Of a stretch of 64,000 nucleotides of DNA, positions 19,886 through 28,378 are shown piece by piece. The position numbers and the translations under genes were made by a program. Numbering within the stretch: the first letter of the stretch is position 1; each line of letters begins with the position of its first letter. The notes under the pieces were generated by a model that saw only the letters and a program-made list of their open reading frames with translations, was not told the DNA's origin and ran no database searches. The DNA comes from Aliigemmobacter aestuarii. GTDB taxonomy: Bacteria; Pseudomonadota; Alphaproteobacteria; Rhodobacterales; Rhodobacteraceae. The stretch spans positions 1-64,000 of the forward strand of contig NZ_SSND01000005.1 in the NCBI RefSeq assembly GCF_004799285.1. Direction: 5' to 3'.

Positions 19886-20608
19886 ATGGAAACCGAAGCC
19901 AGAAGCAAGAAGGTGATCTGCGCCGAGGACTTGCGCCGCAAGATCCTGACGCAGGTGTTTGAGCCCGGCGCCTATCTCGACGAAACCGAGATTTCCGATG
20001 CCTACGGCCTGTCCCGTCCGCCCCTGCGCGAACTGCTGCGCCAGCTTGCCGGCGAAGGATATGTCGTGCTGCACGAGAACCGCGGCGCACAGGTCGCGCC
20101 GATGACGCACAAGACGCTGCGCAACTTCTTTGTCGCCGCGCCGATGATCTATGCCGCGACCGCGCGACTGGCGGCGGAACATGCGACGCCCGCCCAGATC
20201 GCGCGGCTCAAGGAATGCCAGTGGGCGTTTCGCCAGGCGATCCGCAACGGCGATGCGGCCGAACGCGCGCTTGGAAACGAACGGTTCCATTCCATCATCG
20301 GCGAGATGGCCGACAACGAATACCTGATGCCGTCCCTGCGCCGCCTGCTGATCGACCACACGCGCATCGGCATGACCTTCTACAATCCGCGCAAGCTGGA
20401 CCTTGCCCGGCAGCGCGACGAGGCCGCCGACCAGCACGACCAGTTCATCGCCCTGATCGAAGCGGGCGATGCCGATGCCGCGGCGGATCTGGCCATCGCG
20501 CATTGGGAACTGTCGCGCGCCCAGATCGAAAGTTTCGTCACCCCCGTCAGCCTGAAGCTGCCCCTTGGCCGGGCGCCCGATCAGGCAGAACAGAGAGGAG
20601 CCTCATGA
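19886..20608 (+). CDS. GntR-family regulator, FadR/FCD type (second copy)
   Basis: A 240-residue GntR regulator. The winged helix reads CAEDLRRKILTQVFEPGAYLDE ... ISDAYGLSRPPLRELLRQLAG, followed by an FCD domain with RFHSIIGEMADN and HDQFIALIEAGD. A GAGGGAGAG ribosome site precedes the ATG. Its stop overlaps the next DapA-like gene by four bases (ATGA), so the regulator is the first gene of the catabolic operon 19.9-24.3 kb and probably controls its own promoter. It is divergent in sequence from the first copy, so the two may recognise different inducers. Confidence 0.88.
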   Translation: METEARSKKVICAEDLRRKILTQVFEPGAYLDETEISDAYGLSRPPLRELLRQLAGEGYVVLHENRGAQVAPMTHKTLRNFFVAAPMIYAATARLAAEHATPAQIARLKECQWAFRQAIRNGDAAERALGNERFHSIIGEMADNEYLMPSLRRLLIDHTRIGMTFYNPRKLDLARQRDEAADQHDQFIALIEAGDADAAADLAIAHWELSRAQIESFVTPVSLKLPLGRAPDQAEQRGAS

Positions 20609-21507
20609 AATTCGAGGGCATCTATACCCCTGTCATCACGCCCCACCGGGAGGATGGCAGCATCGACCGCGACGCCTTTGCCGCGATGATCGACCATCTG
20701 ATCGGCGCCGGGGTGCATGGCCTGATCAACGGCGGCTCCACCGGGGAATACTATGCCCAGTCGATGGAGGAACGCCTTGAGATGGCAAGCCTTGCAAAGG
20801 ATGTCATCGGCGACAGGGTGCCCCTGATCGTTGGGACGGTCGCGATCCGGCTTGAGGATTCGATCCGCATGGCCGAACATGCCGCGAAGATCGGCGCGGC
20901 CGCACTTCTGGTGGGGTCTCCGCCCTATTCGGTGCCGACCGAACGCGAAAACGCGCTGAATGCGCTGGCGATCGACCGCGCGGCCAACCTTCCGATCATG
21001 CTTTACAACTATCCCGGCCGGATGGGCATCAACATGGGCGAGGAATTCCTTGACCGCGTGGGTCGGTCGCGGAATTTTTGCGCGATCAAGGAAAGCTCGG
21101 GCGACATCAACCGCGTGCATCTTCTGGCCCGCGATTACCCGCATATCCAGATGTCCTGCGGGATGGATGACCAGGCGCTGGAATTCTTCGCCTGGGGTGC
21201 GCGGTCCTGGGTCTGCGGCGGGTCGAATTTCCTGCCGGCGGAACATATCGCGCTGTGGCGCGCCTGTGCTGTCGAGGGTGACTTTGCCAAGGGGCGGCGG
21301 ATCATGTCGGCGATGATGCCCCTGATGCGGGTGCTCGAACAGGGCGGCAAGTTCATCCAGTGCATCAAGCACGGCTGCGAGATGACGGGCCACTATGCAG
21401 GCCCCCCGCGCCCGCCACTCAAGGGCCTGAACAAGGATGACAAGCGGCAACTGGAACAGGTGGTGCGGGTCCTGAAGCGGACCGTGGCCGAGATTGAGGC
21501 GGAGTGA
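20605..21507 (+). CDS. DapA/NanA-family lyase (second copy)
   Basis: A 300-residue TIM-barrel protein of the dihydrodipicolinate synthase family. The Schiff-base Lys is in CAIKESSGDINR, the Tyr in MLYNYPGRMG, and the carboxylate loop is GGSTGEYYAQS. Such proteins are aldolases, dehydratases or deaminases of 2-oxo or imino acids; this one may act on an imino acid made by the downstream FAD oxidase. It overlaps the gntR stop by four bases and the ALDH gene follows at once. It is clearly distinct from the 17.7 kb copy, so simple duplication is unlikely. Confidence 0.87.
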   Translation: MKFEGIYTPVITPHREDGSIDRDAFAAMIDHLIGAGVHGLINGGSTGEYYAQSMEERLEMASLAKDVIGDRVPLIVGTVAIRLEDSIRMAEHAAKIGAAALLVGSPPYSVPTERENALNALAIDRAANLPIMLYNYPGRMGINMGEEFLDRVGRSRNFCAIKESSGDINRVHLLARDYPHIQMSCGMDDQALEFFAWGARSWVCGGSNFLPAEHIALWRACAVEGDFAKGRRIMSAMMPLMRVLEQGGKFIQCIKHGCEMTGHYAGPPRPPLKGLNKDDKRQLEQVVRVLKRTVAEIEAE

Positions 21508-21512
21508 AACCG

Positions 21513-23009
21513 ATGAGCGACCTTTTGACGACCGAGGAATACAAGGCCATCGCCGCCGGGCTTTCGCTGCCGACCGGGGCCTTCATCGACGGATCCTTCC
21601 GCCCGGCGATGTCGGGGGCGACCTTCGACACGACCAACCCCGCCACGGGCGAGGTTCTGGCCCGCGTCGCGGCCTGCGGCGCGGCGGATGTGGATTTCGC
21701 CGTGTCGAGGGCGCGCGACGCCTTCGAGGATGGCCGCTGGTCGCGCCTGCCCCCGCGCGAGCGGAAAGAGGTGCTGATCCGTCTGGCCAAGCTGATCCGG
21801 CGCAACGCCCGCGAACTGGCGGTGATGGAAAGCCTCGACAGCGGCAAGACGATCTTTGATTGCGAAACCGTCGATCTGCCCGAGACGATCCATTGCCTGA
21901 CATGGCATGCCGAACTGATCGACAAGATCTATGACCAGGTTTCGCCCGCGTCGGACAACCACATTGCGATGGTTGTGCGCGAACCCGTGGGCGTGGTCGG
22001 CCTTGTGCTGCCGTGGAACTTCCCGCTGCTGATGCTGGCGTGGAAGATCGGGCCGGCGCTGGCGGCAGGCTGTTCGGTGATCGTGAAGCCGGCCGAGGAA
22101 ACGCCGCTGACCGCGCTGCGCATCGCAGAACTCGCGATGGAGGCGGGCCTGCCCGCCGGCGTTTTCAACGTGCTGCCGGGGTCGGGGCCGGATGTGGGCG
22201 AACCGATCGGCCGGCACATGGATATCGACGCGGTCAGCTTCACCGGCTCCACCGCGACGGGGCGGCGTTTCCTGCGCTATGCGGCGGAATCCAACCTGAA
22301 GGAAGTGACGCTGGAAATGGGCGGGAAGAATCCCGCCGTGGTTCTGGACGATGCCGAGAACCTCGACCGTGTCGCCGCCCATATCGTGAACGGCGCGTTC
22401 TGGAACATGGGCGAGAACTGTTCGGCCACCTCGCGGCTGATCGTGCAAAGGGGCGTCCGCGACGATCTGATTGCCCGTATCCTGGCCCATGCCCGCGAAT
22501 GGCCCGTGGGCGATCCGCTGGACCCGGTGAACCGCGTCGGCGCGCTGGTCAGCAAGGCGCATTACGACAAGGTCTGTTCCTATTTGGAAAAGGGCCAGAA
22601 GATCATCCTCGGCGGCAAGGCGGACAAGGGCTTTGTGGAACCCACGATCATGGAAGTGGCGCGCGACGCCCGACAGGCGCGCGAGGAAATCTTCGGCCCG
22701 GTCCTTTCGGTCCTGACGGTGAAAAGCTTCGACGAGGCGATCGCCCTGGCCAATGACACCGAATACGGCCTGGCCGCTTCGATTTTCACCGCCAACGTGA
22801 AACGGGCGATCCGCGGGGCGCGGGCGATCCGGGCCGGAACGGTGACGGTGAACAGTTTTGGCGAGGGCGACATTTCCACCCCCTTCGGTGGCTTCAAGGC
22901 CAGCGGCTTCGGCGGGCGCGACAACGGTATTCACGCGCATGACCAATACACCCAGCTGAAGACGATCTGGGTCGACCTGGCCGATGACGGGGACGAGGCG
23001 GTGGCATGA
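21513..23009 (+). CDS. Aldehyde dehydrogenase, aminoaldehyde/PuuC-like (second copy)
   Basis: A 498-residue aldehyde dehydrogenase. The catalytic Cys is in WNMGENCSATSR, the Glu in TLEMGGKNPAVV, and the cofactor motif is FTGSTATGR. The sequence resembles gamma-glutamyl-aminobutyraldehyde and related aminoaldehyde dehydrogenases. An ATG at 21513 preceded by GGCGGAG is chosen; a GTG at 21504 that would overlap the DapA-like stop is an alternative. It overlaps the next FAD oxidase by four bases (ATGA). It probably oxidises the semialdehyde produced by the lyase and oxidase beside it. Confidence 0.9.
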   Translation: MSDLLTTEEYKAIAAGLSLPTGAFIDGSFRPAMSGATFDTTNPATGEVLARVAACGAADVDFAVSRARDAFEDGRWSRLPPRERKEVLIRLAKLIRRNARELAVMESLDSGKTIFDCETVDLPETIHCLTWHAELIDKIYDQVSPASDNHIAMVVREPVGVVGLVLPWNFPLLMLAWKIGPALAAGCSVIVKPAEETPLTALRIAELAMEAGLPAGVFNVLPGSGPDVGEPIGRHMDIDAVSFTGSTATGRRFLRYAAESNLKEVTLEMGGKNPAVVLDDAENLDRVAAHIVNGAFWNMGENCSATSRLIVQRGVRDDLIARILAHAREWPVGDPLDPVNRVGALVSKAHYDKVCSYLEKGQKIILGGKADKGFVEPTIMEVARDARQAREEIFGPVLSVLTVKSFDEAIALANDTEYGLAASIFTANVKRAIRGARAIRAGTVTVNSFGEGDISTPFGGFKASGFGGRDNGIHAHDQYTQLKTIWVDLADDGDEAVA

Positions 23010-24346
23010 CGACGTACAGCGCGCGGCGCACACCCGTGCATCGTGGTCCGGCGGCCTGGTCGGCGATCCTGCCCGGCCAGCCCGCGCCGGTGCCCCTTGA
23101 CGGGGATCTGACGGTTGATTTTGCCATGGTGGGTGCGGGGTTCGCCGGGCTGTCTGCGGCGCGGCGCCTGACCCAGCTGAACCCCGGCGCGAAGATCGCC
23201 GTGCTTGAGGCGGGCCGGCTGGCCGAGGGTGCGTCGGGGCGCAATTCAGGCTTCATGATCGACCTGCCGCATGAGCTTACCTCGGACGACTATGCCGGGG
23301 CGGGCGACGACCGCGCCATGATCGCGCTGAACCGCAAGGCGATCGGCTTTGCCCGCGACGCGGTCGAACAGTTCGGTATCGATGGCAATTTCCTTGACCC
23401 GGCGGGGAAGGTGAATGGTGCCGCCAGCGAAACGGCCGATGCGCTGAACCGCAGCTATGCCGACCACCTGGCAGGGCTTGGCGAACCCAGTGAACGGCTG
23501 GACGCGCAGGCGATGTTCGAACTGACGGGCAGCAGGCATTATCTTTCCGGCCTCTACACGCCGGGAACGGTGATGTTGCAACCTGCGGGCTACATCCGGG
23601 GCCTTGGCGAAGGGCTGCGGCGCGACGGCATCCTGGTCTGCGAAAACACTCCCGTTCTGAAGATCGCGCGGCAGGGCACGGCCTGGGACCTGGCCACCCC
23701 GCGCGGCCGGGTGCGGACCGGGCGGGTGATCCTGACGAACAACGGGCATCTGGAAAGCTTCGGCTTCCAACAGAACCGACTGATGCACGTCTTCCTTTAC
23801 GCCTCGATGACGGCGGAACTTGGGGCGGATGCGCTGAAGGCGCTTGGCGGGGCGCCACGCTGGGGCATCACGCCCGCCGATCCGATGGGCACGACGATGC
23901 GCCGGATCGACACGGGGCAGGGCGGCAACCGGATCGTGACCCGCACCTGCGGCACCTTCGAACCGGGGATGGAGGCATCCGCAGGCGCGCTGAAGCGGGC
24001 GGCGGCGGTGCACCGCCGGAAGTTCGAACAGCGCTTTCCGATGCTCAAGGACGTGCGGCAGGAATATTCCTGGGCTGGGCACCTGTGCCTGTCGAAGAAC
24101 GGCGCTTCGGTGATGCGGGAACTGGATGACGGGCTTTTCGCCGCCTGCGTGCAGAACGGGCTTGGCACCGCGCGTGGCACGCTGACCGGGATCGGGGCGG
24201 CGGAACTTGCCAGCGGTGCGCAAAGCGATGTGACGCGCCACTTCACCGGCCAGCCCGAACCCGCACGCCTGCCGCCCCCGCCGTTTTCAACCATCGGGGC
24301 CAATGCCTATCTGCGATGGAAGGAATGGCGGGCGGGCGCGGAATAG
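23006..24346 (+). CDS. FAD-dependent amino acid/amine oxidase (PuuB/DadA-like)
   Basis: A 446-residue DAO-family flavoprotein. An N-terminal leader of about 35 residues precedes the FAD motif VGAGFAGLSAARRL, then GRNSGFMIDLPHE, a pattern typical of gamma-glutamylputrescine oxidase-like enzymes. It would oxidise a C-N bond of an amino acid or amine to an imine and give hydrogen peroxide or reduced quinone. It is the last gene of the plus-strand unit and starts inside the ALDH stop (ATGA). The substrate is not deducible from sequence alone. Confidence 0.87.
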   Translation: MTTYSARRTPVHRGPAAWSAILPGQPAPVPLDGDLTVDFAMVGAGFAGLSAARRLTQLNPGAKIAVLEAGRLAEGASGRNSGFMIDLPHELTSDDYAGAGDDRAMIALNRKAIGFARDAVEQFGIDGNFLDPAGKVNGAASETADALNRSYADHLAGLGEPSERLDAQAMFELTGSRHYLSGLYTPGTVMLQPAGYIRGLGEGLRRDGILVCENTPVLKIARQGTAWDLATPRGRVRTGRVILTNNGHLESFGFQQNRLMHVFLYASMTAELGADALKALGGAPRWGITPADPMGTTMRRIDTGQGGNRIVTRTCGTFEPGMEASAGALKRAAAVHRRKFEQRFPMLKDVRQEYSWAGHLCLSKNGASVMRELDDGLFAACVQNGLGTARGTLTGIGAAELASGAQSDVTRHFTGQPEPARLPPPPFSTIGANAYLRWKEWRAGAE

Positions 24347-24736
24347 CGGCCCCCTCGTCCGGGCGGCCGGTGCGCCCCACGGGTTGGGTCCGGGCTATGG
24401 TGACGCGGACGGCAGGCTTTTGTCCGGATTCCGTGCGCGGTAGGTCCGGCCCGAGGGGATCGTGGCGATCGGTTCCCGTACCAGCACGCGAGCCGGATGG
24501 ACACGTTCGCGCACGATCTTTTCCCCGGCGCGGTTTCGGTCGGCCAGCGCGCAGCGGGACGGAGGTTTTTGGAAGCCGCTGGGAAAGCGGCGAATGTCTG
24601 GCGCTTTCGTCACCCGGGTTGCGCGGCTGCCGAGGCGGCGTGACCGGGCAAGCGGCGTGGCGCAAGCATTGTCGCCCCGGCCAGGGTTCCGGGGGTCGTC
24701 ATCGGGCAGGGCAGGATCGGACAGGGCGGGGGGCTG
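24347..24736. other. Intergenic, no convincing gene
   Basis: This 390-base gap separates convergent units. A 72-codon minus-strand frame with a GTG start (24395-24613) has no recognisable similarity and a weak ribosome site. A short perfect inverted repeat GGGGCTG-T-CAGCCCC (24730-24744) covers the stop of the small membrane protein and may help end that transcript; there is no T tract. Confidence 0.5.
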
Positions 24737-24898
24737 TCAGCCCCGGTTGCCCTTCAGGTTCTGGAACAGATCCCATCCGGCCAGGGCCACCGTCGCCCCG
24801 ATCACGACCACGAGGTCAAGCCGCGGGACATGGATCAGCAGGATGGCCAGAAAGCCGACGAAGACGAGGAAGGCCAAGATCGCGATCAGGTTGTTCAT
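24737..24898 (-). CDS. Small hydrophobic membrane protein (53 aa)
   Basis: A 53-residue protein with two predicted membrane segments, MNNLIAILAFLVFVGFLAIL and VVVIGATVALAGW, separated by HVPRLDL, and a short polar tail NLKGNRG. GGGGAG stands before the ATG and the start is four bases after the amidase stop, so it is very likely translated from the same mRNA as the TRAP transporter and amidase. Function is unknown; an accessory role for the transporter is possible. It is real by position, ribosome site and composition rather than by homology I can name. Confidence 0.7.
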   Translation of the reverse strand: MNNLIAILAFLVFVGFLAILLIHVPRLDLVVVIGATVALAGWDLFQNLKGNRG

Positions 24899-24902
24899 CG
24901 GG

Positions 24903-26261
24903 TCATTCTCCCCGTTCCAGTGTTTCAAGATGCGCGGCCAGCCAGCGGGCCGTTCGCAGAAGCCGGGCGTCATCGCCGCGTCGGCCGACAAGCTGCACAC
25001 CCATCGGCAGGCCGTTTTCAGCCGTGAAGACGGGTAGCGTCACCGCCGGAACCCCGGCCAGTGTCCACAGCCCGTTGAAGATCGCGCTGCCGGTGCCCTC
25101 CAGCCCGGCGGGCGCCGGACCCGGCGCCGCGGGGCAGAGGATCGCGTCGCAGCGTTCAAAGATCTCGTCCAGCGCGGCGTTCGTCAGCCTGCGCCAGTCC
25201 AGCGCCGAAAGGTAGTCGCGGGCCAGCACCGCCTTGCCCTCGTCGATCGCGGCCTTCAGCACATCCGACATCCGGTCCCGCCCGCGGCGTTCCAGGCCGT
25301 AATAGCATTTCGCCATCTCGGCGAAGTTGATCCGCTGGCGGATCGCCGCGACATCGTCGAAGCCGTCCAGCGGCACCTCAAAGCATTGTTCGCCCAGGAC
25401 TTCGGCCAGTTCCGCAATCGCGGCCTTCATCTCGTCATCGGCCGTGTCCCAGCCGGGCGGGCGCAGGAAGGCGAACATCGGCGCGACGGGGGCTTTCGAT
25501 TGCGCGACCGACAGCATCCGCGGCATGGGGACAGGTTCGGTCGTGGTATCGGCGGGGTCGTGGCCGGCCAGCACCTCGGCCAGCAGGGCGCAATCCTCGA
25601 CGCTGCGTGCAAAGACCCCTACGGTATCAAGGAAGGGCGATTGCGGGAGGATGCCGGTGCGCGGGATCAGGCCGAAACTGGGCTTCATGCCGACGATGCC
25701 GCAGAAGGCCGCGGGGCGGATCACCGATCCGCCGGTCTGGGTGCCGATGGCAAGGGGCACCATCCCCGCGGCGACCGCTGCGGCGGAACCCTGCGAAGAC
25801 CCTCCGGGCGTATGCGCGGTGTCGTGCGGGTTGCGGGTCTTGCCGGGGTGCATGAAGGCACATTCCGTCGTCACCGTCTTTCCCAGGATGATCGCCCCGG
25901 CGGCCTTCAGGCGGGTCACGATCCAGGCATCCTCGGCCGGCACGCGCCCGGCGTCGATGGGGGTTCCGTTTTCGGTCGGGATGCCCTTGGTATCGATGAT
26001 GTCCTTCAGGCCGACGGGCAGGCCATGCAGCGGCCCGATCGGGCGTCCGGACAGGCGCAGGGCGTCAAGCCGCCGCGCCTGTTCGATGGCGTGATCCCCG
26101 TCAAGCCAGGCCCATGCCTGCACCTTCGGTTCGATCGCCTCGATCCGGCGCAGGCAGGCCTCGACCAGGTCCACGGCCCTCAGCCCGCCCGAGGCGAGCC
26201 GGTCGCGCAATTCGACCGCGCTCAACCCCAGAAGGGCGTCGTCCTCAGTTCGCCGGGCCAT
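24903..26261 (-). CDS. Amidase signature-family hydrolase
   Basis: A 452-residue amidase-signature enzyme that hydrolyses a carboxamide to acid and ammonia by a Ser-cisSer-Lys triad. Visible residues are Lys86 in GLPVGLKDIID, the cis-Ser in GGSSQGSAAAVAAG (153-166) and nucleophile Ser179 in TQTGGSVIRPAAFCG. Its 5' end overlaps the TRAP large-permease stop by 17 bases, which ties the hydrolase to the imported substrate. A cargo that is an amide or is converted to one is a reasonable inference; the actual substrate is unknown. Confidence 0.92.
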   Translation of the reverse strand: MARRTEDDALLGLSAVELRDRLASGGLRAVDLVEACLRRIEAIEPKVQAWAWLDGDHAIEQARRLDALRLSGRPIGPLHGLPVGLKDIIDTKGIPTENGTPIDAGRVPAEDAWIVTRLKAAGAIILGKTVTTECAFMHPGKTRNPHDTAHTPGGSSQGSAAAVAAGMVPLAIGTQTGGSVIRPAAFCGIVGMKPSFGLIPRTGILPQSPFLDTVGVFARSVEDCALLAEVLAGHDPADTTTEPVPMPRMLSVAQSKAPVAPMFAFLRPPGWDTADDEMKAAIAELAEVLGEQCFEVPLDGFDDVAAIRQRINFAEMAKCYYGLERRGRDRMSDVLKAAIDEGKAVLARDYLSALDWRRLTNAALDEIFERCDAILCPAAPGPAPAGLEGTGSAIFNGLWTLAGVPAVTLPVFTAENGLPMGVQLVGRRGDDARLLRTARWLAAHLETLERGE

Positions 26262-27669
26262 AGAACAGGTCCGGCAGGCTGAACACGATGTTCGGGTAGA
26301 TGTACATCAGCGCCATGCAGATCACCACCATGCCGACATAAGGCAGTACGCCGGCAAAGATTTCGGTCAGCTTGATCTGCGGCGGCGCGATGCCCTTCAG
26401 GTAGTAGGCGCTCATGGCCATCGGTGGGGTCAGGAAGCTGGTCTGCAGGTTCAGCGCGACCAGCACGCCGAAGAACAGCGGATCGATCCCGAAATGCGGC
26501 AGGAGCGGCAGGAAGATCGGCACGAAGATGATGATGATCTCGGACCATTCCAGCGGCCAGCCCAGAAGGAAGATGATGAGCTGCGCGATGATCAGGAACT
26601 GGATCGGCGTCAGGTCGAGGCCCTGGACGAATTCCGCGATCACATGTTCGCCGCCCAGATAGCTGAACACGGCCGAGAAGGTGTAGGAGCCGACAAACAG
26701 CCAGCAGACCATCGCCGTCGTGCGCACCGTCAGGTAGACGGATTCGCGCAGGCGCTGGAAGGTCATCGCACGGTAGGCGACGGCAAGCAGCATGCCACCC
26801 AGTGCGCCGATCGAGGCAGCTTCGGTCGGCGTGGCAAGCCCGAAGAGGATCGAACCGAGCACGGCGAGGATCAGGATCGCCAGCGGGAAGAAACTGGTCA
26901 GCAGCATGAACGCCAGCTTGCCGAGGGGGACGTCGGGGATCTCTTCCTTGGTCGGCTTGGGGGCCAGTTTCGGGTTCAGCAATGCGCGCCCGATGATGTA
27001 GACGAGGTAGAGCCCGACCAGTGTCAGGCCCGGCAGCAGCGCGCCCGCGTAAAGCCGCACGATCGACACGCCCGACGAGGCCGCATAGACGATCAGCATG
27101 ATCGACGGCGGGATCAGGATGCCCAGTGTGCCGCCGGCACAGATGATGCCCGTGGCAAAGCGGTGGTCATACCGCATCTTCAGCATCTGGGGCAGCGCCA
27201 GAAGGCCCATCAGTGTGACGACCGCGCCCACGATGCCGGTGGCGGTGGCGAACAGTGCACAGGTGATCAGCGCGGCGACACCCATCGACCCTGGCAGACC
27301 GCGCGTGGCGACCGCGAGCGTGCCGAACAGCTTGTCAACGATGTTCGCCCGTTCGACGATGTAACCCATGAACAGGAACAGCGGGATCGCTGTCAGCACC
27401 TCGTTCGAGATCACCGTATAGGTCTGGTTCACGAACAGGTCGAAAATCCGGTTGTTGTAGAAGCCTTCGATCCAGAGGCTTGTCGAATCCCACCATCCGG
27501 CGTCTTCGCCCAGGCGGTTGAACGACCGCCACATCCGGTCGGCATCGAAATAGGCGTAGTAGCCAAAGCCGATGCCAAGGGCCATCAGCGTGAAGGCAAT
27601 GGGAAACCCGAGAAAGACGCAGGCGATGAAAATGCCCAACATCATCAGGGCGATCTGAGGATCGGTCAC
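26245..27669 (-). CDS. TRAP transporter large permease (DctM family)
   Basis: A 474-residue hydrophobic protein with about twelve membrane segments. The family pattern ALITCALFATATGIVGAVVTLMGLLALP and GGTLGILIPPSIMLIVYAASSGVSI is obvious. It is the ion-coupled translocating subunit of a tripartite ATP-independent transporter and works with the small permease and the periplasmic binding protein encoded just upstream. The length is slightly above the usual 425-430 because of a long loop (about residues 60-95) and a C-terminal extension, a feature of the subfamily linked to 2-oxo acid/chloroaromatic-type TRAP systems. Confidence 0.94.
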   Translation of the reverse strand: MTDPQIALMMLGIFIACVFLGFPIAFTLMALGIGFGYYAYFDADRMWRSFNRLGEDAGWWDSTSLWIEGFYNNRIFDLFVNQTYTVISNEVLTAIPLFLFMGYIVERANIVDKLFGTLAVATRGLPGSMGVAALITCALFATATGIVGAVVTLMGLLALPQMLKMRYDHRFATGIICAGGTLGILIPPSIMLIVYAASSGVSIVRLYAGALLPGLTLVGLYLVYIIGRALLNPKLAPKPTKEEIPDVPLGKLAFMLLTSFFPLAILILAVLGSILFGLATPTEAASIGALGGMLLAVAYRAMTFQRLRESVYLTVRTTAMVCWLFVGSYTFSAVFSYLGGEHVIAEFVQGLDLTPIQFLIIAQLIIFLLGWPLEWSEIIIIFVPIFLPLLPHFGIDPLFFGVLVALNLQTSFLTPPMAMSAYYLKGIAPPQIKLTEIFAGVLPYVGMVVICMALMYIYPNIVFSLPDLFYGPAN

Positions 27670-27711
27670 GGTCTGGACTCCAAAGCAAGCAGGGCGGGCC
27701 TTACCGGCCGG

Positions 27712-28287
27712 TCAGTTGGACTGCCCTTCGGCAGCTTTCTTCATCAGTAGCTGTTCGGTTTCTTCCACGTCGTCGCCGGCGGGAAGCCAGGTGTTCGTCT
27801 TCATGCAGTGGATGCAGCGGAAGACCTGCGCGATCCCCTGAATGATCATCAGGATGCCGGCCACCACGATCACCGTCTTGAACTGGTAGATCGGAATCCC
27901 GGCCGGCGAGTTCACCGATACCTCGCCATAGCTCCACGACCGGCTGGCGTATTTCCAGCCCGCGAAGACAAGGGCAAGCATGCCGGGAAAGAAGAAGAGG
28001 ACATAAAGGATCAGGTCCACGAACGCCTGTTTGCGGGGCTCCCAGGTGCGATAGACGAAATCGCCGCGCACATGCCCGCCGCGCGACAGTGTGTACGCGC
28101 CGCCCAGCATGAACAGCGTTCCGTACATGATGAAGCTGATGTCCAGCGCCCAAGGCGTCGGCGCGTTGAACAGATAGCGGACGAGCACCTCATAGCTCAT
28201 CCCGAAGGTCATCAGGATGATGAGCCAGCCGAACGTCTTGCCGAACCATGCCGAAACGCTGTCGGCAAACCGGATATAGCGGATCAT
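27712..28287 (-). CDS. TRAP transporter small permease (DctQ family)
   Basis: A 191-residue membrane protein with four predicted helices (for example FGWLIILMTFGMSYEVLVRY and LDISFIMYGTLFMLGGAYTL). It is the small integral subunit that pairs with DctM and docks the binding protein. The ATG at 28287 (MIRYIRFADS) is chosen; an ATG six codons upstream at 28305 is equally possible because neither has a strong ribosome site. It sits between dctP-like and dctM-like genes in the normal P-Q-M order. Confidence 0.9.
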   Translation of the reverse strand: MIRYIRFADSVSAWFGKTFGWLIILMTFGMSYEVLVRYLFNAPTPWALDISFIMYGTLFMLGGAYTLSRGGHVRGDFVYRTWEPRKQAFVDLILYVLFFFPGMLALVFAGWKYASRSWSYGEVSVNSPAGIPIYQFKTVIVVAGILMIIQGIAQVFRCIHCMKTNTWLPAGDDVEETEQLLMKKAAEGQSN

Positions 28288-28378
28288 CGAGGAAACCCCG
28301 TTCATGGAAAGGCGCGGCGCGCATGTCCTGCAACGCCGCGTGAAAAATGGGGCGCGGTTCTGCCCGCGCCCCTGTGGA

